The position numbers and the translations under genes were made by a program. A stretch of DNA of 64,000 nt from Luzula sylvatica (taxonomy: Eukaryota > Streptophyta > Magnoliopsida > Poales > Juncaceae): the NCBI GenBank assembly GCA_946800325.1, contig OX326957.1, forward strand, positions 12,009,591-12,073,590. The letters run 5' to 3'. This document shows, one piece after another, positions 59,853 to 64,000 of this stretch. Below the pieces are notes generated by a model. The model searched no databases, was not told the origin of the DNA, and saw only the letters and a program-made list of their open reading frames with translations. Within the stretch, counting starts at the first letter, position 1. Each line of letters begins with the position of its first letter.

Positions 59853-60562
59853 TTATTTAGGATACTCGACAAATAAACATTTATCAGACTTGGGTTCGAG
59901 CTTGTCCGACATTAATTTTCGAACATATGCTTCGCAACCCCAAATCTTAACAAAAGACAACTTTGGAACATTTCCAAACCACATCTCATATGGCGTCTTT
60001 TGTACCGATTTAGAAGGTATGCGGTTCAATAGGAAAGCCGCAGTCTCTAGGGCAAATCCCCAAAACGATTTTGGAAGGGAAGTTTGACTCATCATGGATC
60101 GAACCATGTCCAACAAGGTCCGATTCCTCCTCTCAGACACGCCATTCCATTGTGGCGTTCCTGCCGGAGTCCATTGTGGAACAATTCCACAATCTCTTAG
60201 ATGATCCTCAAACTCATAGCTCAAATATTCGCCTCCTCGATCCAATCGAATGGCTTTAATTTTCTTGCTTAGCTGATTTTCAACTTCGTTTTGAAACTCT
60301 TTGAACTTTTCAAAGGTCTCCGCTTTAGCACGCATTAAGTAAATATATCCATATCTACTATAATCGTCCGTAAACGTAACAAAGTATCGATAGCCTCCTC
60401 TTGCCTCGATGCTCATCGGTCCACACACATCTGAATGTATGAGTTCCAACAAGTCGTTGGACCGCTCTCCAACCTTGGAGAACGGTGCCCTAGTCATCTT
60501 GCCAAGCAAACAAGATTCGCGATTCCCATATGAATCGAATTCAAATATGAGTCCCAAAAGAC
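59853..60562 (-). pseudogene. Integrase region of copia E
   Basis: Starts in the pre-integrase wording FEFDSYGNRESCLLGKMTRA and includes HSDVCGPM, TFTDDYSRYGYIYL, RLDRGGEYLSYEFE and TPQWNGVSERRNR, so the catalytic D, D and E are present. A reading frame continues 170 bases further upstream into LTR F, giving a false chimeric N-terminus. The zinc knuckle-to-protease stretch found in A is missing. Confidence 0.85.
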
Positions 60563-61307
60563 GGAGAATTACCTCGTACAAGTTAGGAGAATTACCTAAT
60601 TCTACCGGGATCACGCCCGAAAACCTAATTCTACCGGGATCACGCCCGAAAACCACCGAAAAAGGAAGAGTGTGCAGCGGAAGCTTGTTACGCATGCGAA
60701 ACCTAATTCTACCGGGATCACGCCCGAAAACCACCGAAAAAGGAAGAGTTTAGGAGAATTACCTCGTACAAGTTAGTACGTGATGCCTTCTTCTCTAAAT
60801 CGGTGAACCTTCTCCAAAGCGTGCTCGTGCTATGCCTCTAGGCGTGATGAACTTTCTCCAAGGATCGCTCGTGCAATCCCTCTACCCGTATCCACCTCGA
60901 TTTCGACCGATCGGAAACCGTCGACGCCGTTCTAGTCGCTGTCACGATCACTTCTCTCAAGAACTTGCTCGAATCTCCCTCTCAATCTCACTAGATCTAA
61001 TCTTTTGTGTGGAAGAAGAGGAGAGAAAAACCCGGCGGCTCAAAACCCTAGGTTGCAAATGGCTTAACCTTAAAATGAAATCAAAACTCTATATATATAG
61101 GAAATAGACTGCTGAGTCCGTTCCGAACGGACTCAGTTCGTTCCGAACGGACTCAGTTCGTTCCAATGGACTCAGCAGCTCTGACTATCACGAATTAGTT
61201 CGTTCCGAACGCACAAAAGAGTTCGTTCGAACGAACTCAGTTCTGACTGCAGATTTGCCTATACATATAAATTCTTCCAAGTTAATTCTTAAGCCATATT
61301 TCTTTCA
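60563..61307 (-). repeat. Partial LTR F within copia E
   Basis: On the minus strand it starts TGAAAGAAATATGGC and resembles LTR A in plan: near-palindrome array (61115-61237), TATATATA near 61090, CT-rich tract, then a GAGGTGGATACGGGTAGAGG phrase shared with LTR A. The end near 60563 is unclear and includes three imperfect copies of GATCCCGGTAGAATTAGG (60595-60725). No 5-bp duplication matches. It replaces ~565 bp of pol. Confidence 0.65.
61115..61237. promoter_or_regulatory. Near-palindrome array in LTR F (CGTTCCGAACG type)
   Basis: GTCCGTTCCGAACGGAC and four variants, starts 61117, 61137, 61157, 61199 and 61222, i.e. spacing 20-23 bp. TCTGACT-containing spacers separate the groups. Confidence 0.7.
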
Positions 61308-61316
61308 CGTATTGCC

Positions 61317-62138
61317 CTACTTCACCTCGTCGAGGTAAGCCTTGCAATTGCGCTTCCAATGTCCAGTCTTGTGACAATGGTAGCACGTCGCATCCTTGGA
61401 TTTCTCCTTTCCCTTTTTATTCGGCTTCGAACTTTTCTTAGCCGAACTGCCCTTGGACATTGATCTCTTACGATCCTTTTTCTGAATCGTGAGAACATTC
61501 CCGGCAACCTTTGCCTTGTTCTCTCCGAATGTCTTCAACATCTCCGACTCATAATTCTTGAGCATTCCGTGAAGCTCAGGGATCGTTTTATTCATCGAAT
61601 GCATGTGATAGTTAGTCACAAATGGAGAAAACGTTGAAGGAAGTGCACACAAGATCAAATCTTGTTGAATAATCTTCGACAACTTCTCTCCTAGCTTCTC
61701 TAGACGGTCTATGAGAGCTTGCACCTTCAAAACGTGAGCGCTTACAGAAGACCCATAAGGCATCTTATAGTTTACCAACTCTTTGAGTGTACTGAACCGT
61801 TCAATACGCTCCTGCTCTTGGAACATTTCCTTGAGCACAACGTCTATTATGTGCGCATCCGAGTCCTCAAATTATTTTTGAAGACTAGCGTCCATACATG
61901 CCAACATAAGGCACGTAACATCATTCGAGTCCTTCTTAAGTTTCTCAAACGCGGCCTTTTCATCGGCCGTAGCATCGGGGCCTGGTTCTACTAGTTCCGT
62001 ATCCAATACGTGACTTTTGCCCTCTTGCCTGAGAACTATTCTCAGGTTTCGGTGCCAGTCCAAGTAGTTCCGACCCACTAGCTTATCCTTTTCTAATATC
62101 GATCTAATCGACATGGTGTTGGTGTTACTAGAAGACAT
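61317..62138 (-). pseudogene. gag of copia E with one internal stop
   Basis: UBN2-type gag beginning MSSSNTNTMSIRS, with VGRNYLDWHRNL, one in-frame TAA after MDASLQK (CAA in A, near 61872), then LKEMFQEQERIERF and the CCHC zinc knuckle CYHCHKTGHWKRNC. It stops at YLDEVK just before LTR F. The protein is close to the A gag. Not translatable beyond the stop. Confidence 0.87.
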
Positions 62139-62905
62139 ATTCTACAAATGAAATAAAAGATTGATTACTAACGTTGCGTACTTATCCTATAGGCTTACAT
62201 GATGATTATATGAATAGTGTTATTTTATCGAATCGATAATCCTCATACCGATACGGGACTCCAAGTCCATAACACCCAAGATCCATATTTCGTAATCCTC
62301 CCATAAGTGACTATGGCCGACAAATGGGATCTCGCTTATTTAGGTAGGATTATTATCCAATCGTATCATATACGACTCTTGAACTTTTATAGAATTTCGG
62401 TGATGGATCGTATCATATACAATCCCAATTCCGTGTGTGCATTCTATCTATGCCCCGAACTCTGATCGGATTAGCTTGGACGGTTAAGTCACACCCATAT
62501 CCAACGTATCGTTCAATTGAACTACTCACGTGCCCGACTATGGCCTGAACCCACGTGAGTCCCCAATTAACGCTTACCACCCGCATCAATACATACAATA
62601 ATACGTGCCCGACTATGGACTTAAATATTATGAGGGATCATGACATTCATGTTTCATAATTCGTGACATAATCATATTATATCACAATCACAAGATTTCT
62701 AAATGCATATGATTTATTTAGGGAGACTAATTATTCTAAATAATTAATTATCTAATATGCTAGAATGATTGATGCCGATCATATCGATATAAAGAACTCA
62801 AAATTCCGAGTTGTGTAGCCAAAGTTATCACGAAAACAAAATCAGCAAACAGAAACTAGTCCATTGCACCGGAACTCAAGTCCGTTGCACCGTAAAAGCC
62901 AAAAA
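62139..62905 (-). other. Untranslated leader of copia E
   Basis: Collinear with the A leader (GGCCGACAAATGGGATCTC-type wording near 62315, TGCCCGACTATGG near 62605). Two near-palindromes TCCATTGCACCGGA and TCCGTTGCACCGTA remain at 62860 and 62881, 21 bp apart; the rest of the array is lost. Confidence 0.7.
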
Positions 62906-62977
62906 TACAAGCCAAAAATATCATATCGATAATATCGATAATTAATGATTGATGCCGATCATATCGATAATTAATTA
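62906..62977. other. Templated filler DNA at the E/C junction
   Basis: TACAAGCCAAAAATATC (62906-62922) repeats 63010-63026 of C. A 26-bp block with GATTGATGCCGATCATATCG (62944-62969) repeats 62764-62789 of E. Copying from both flanks is the mark of synthesis-dependent end joining after a break. Confidence 0.75.
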
Positions 62978-64000
62978 GTTATGGTTGTGGATTACGTGAG
63001 ACGCAATAGTACAAGCCAAAAATATCGAGGTCACAACCACTTCTAGCCAATACTCGGAAAATTTCATTTGATCCATGAAATTTTGTGAAAGATGTGATCA
63101 TAGGTATTGGAAATGTTCCAAACCTTATGAAGATTAACACTAACGGCAATGTGCGGACCCGTTTACAAAACCGCTCTCTCTAGTCGCGCGTGACTGTCAT
63201 GCGATGACTATGGGTATGGAGATACCTAGAGGAGGAAGAAGGGAGTAGAGTGTAGTTATCTAATACGATAGTCCTCACAGGTTGTGGGTATGGAGATATC
63301 CATAGGTAAACGTTGTATCACCCAAATGCTTAATCCATATGAATGCATCCCATTAAAATTTTATTTATTTAAATTAATATGCATTAACCTTATATGAAAA
63401 CTGTGTGCGGGTTGTGTAATATGATTACATGAATCCTGATTTGAACTTGTGTGGACGTCGGCATAATACGTGATTATGTGCAGCGAAACCGTCACACCTA
63501 AAGTTTCATTGCTACACATCCCTAGTCACGATTCAGTTTGCTTAAGAGAGAAGCACATATATTATCAGATAATTGAATGAACGTGTACACTAGTACGTTA
63601 GCCGAGGAGATGATTATGTTTTGCTAATCATGGGACAAGGTGTTTGTCGAATCGGGAATGTAGATATATGCTAGGTGACATATATTGGATATGACCAAAG
63701 CCGCGAGACCATGACATGGTTTAGTCATTATAGATGGACTCGCGACGGGTTGAGTATTAGGTTCTTCATACTTGAGGGGATCATTGATTGCGTTACGTGC
63801 GTAACACAATACTTTGATATGACCTTACGCTCACCGTAACAGGGGGCCAAAACGGTCATCATTGGGTATTGTCCGAAACACGAAATTTAATATGAGTCTC
63901 CAAAATAAGAATTGTTTATTCCGAAAGGAAGATATATCTCTTAGGCCGCTCGATGAATTGATTAACGAAAATTATGGCCATAGTCAATGATATTAAAGGT
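62978..64000 (+). pseudogene. RNase H tail and 3' region of copia C, resumed
   Basis: Continues C after E: GTTATGGTTGTGG...AGACGCAATAGTACAAGCC and GACCCGTTTACAAAACCGC (RNase H C-terminus, shifted), the stop region near 63255, then the 3' untranslated region to the window end. It matches B 15620-16660 closely. About 115 bp of C present in B (about 15495-15610) were lost at the E insertion. Confidence 0.75.

Larger units (their letters stand above)
55793..62977 (-). mobile_element. Copia element E, minus strand, 5' LTR lost
   Basis: Read on the minus strand: leader (62905-62139), gag (62138-61317), an LTR insertion F replacing ~565 bp of pol (61307-60563), integrase, reverse transcriptase and RNase H (60562-57963), 3' untranslated region and 3' LTR (56807-55793). 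The 5' LTR and primer site are gone; the right border is a patch of filler DNA (62906-62977). Proteins are close to those of A, but the LTR belongs to the B/C family. Confidence 0.85.
50793..64000 (+). mobile_element. Decayed copia element C (contains E), runs off the window
   Basis: Copia element inserted in the 3' LTR of D (left flank GTTGA). The 5' LTR is 50793-51705, followed by a degenerate primer site, decayed gag and pol to 55792, the insertion of E (55793-62977), then the RNase H tail and 3' untranslated region to the window end. Alignment with B puts its 3' LTR roughly 430 bp beyond the window. No segment is translatable. Confidence 0.75.

Overview
This window looks like a transposon-dense stretch of a land-plant nuclear genome, probably a eudicot. 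It is AT-rich and holds nested Ty1/copia elements with initiator-tRNA-Met primer sites, an Athila-like Ty3 element with a tRNA-Asp-type primer site, a plant mobile domain (PMD) gene, hAT, Mutator, CACTA and Helitron pieces, a tRNA-derived SINE and long microsatellites. I see no ordinary single-copy host gene. The only apparently intact reading frame of a cellular type is the five-exon PMD gene, and it lies inside a Mutator-like transposon.

Layout. 1-1016: gene-free AT-rich DNA. 1026-4736: Mutator-like element with ~220 bp inverted repeats and a 9-bp target duplication, carrying the PMD gene (minus strand). 6122-22167: copia element A, preceded by a truncated tandem copy of its own 3' end. A is split in its integrase region by copia element B (11918-18059, duplication TATGA), which is itself a chimera. 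A's 3' LTR ends inside the BED-finger region of a decayed hAT transposase (22168-24425). 25-46 kb: gene-free DNA packed with small elements: foldback elements, a SINE, a dimeric 54-bp satellite, three Helitron 3' ends, three hAT-type elements with 8-bp duplications (one filled by a CCCGA array), a Mutator-type MITE, a minus-strand copia LTR and kilobase-scale trinucleotide microsatellites. 46745-64000: a four-level nest. Athila-like element D is interrupted in its 3' LTR by decayed copia C; C is interrupted by minus-strand copia E; E is interrupted by a partial LTR, F.

Relationships. A and E carry the same gag-pol type: UBN2-like gag with CCHC knuckle, DTG protease, D,D35E integrase, YVDD reverse transcriptase and RNase H. 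E is broken by in-frame stops, and A by B plus one small templated insertion. B and C have LTRs related to E's and share the same lesions, so they look like copies of a defective master moved in trans.

The most unusual signal is a class of short near-palindromes with an outer frame NCGT-N4-ACGN, laid out mostly in pairs about 22 bp apart. It occurs in the LTR and leader of A, the LTRs of D, an insert in C, the leader of E and LTR F. Each element uses a different 4-bp core (CATG, TGTA/TATA, TCCG, TGCA), while the outer frame, the two-helical-turn spacing and a TCTCTGG-like spacer recur. I do not know a named system with this architecture. All coordinates and identities were worked out by eye, without alignment software.
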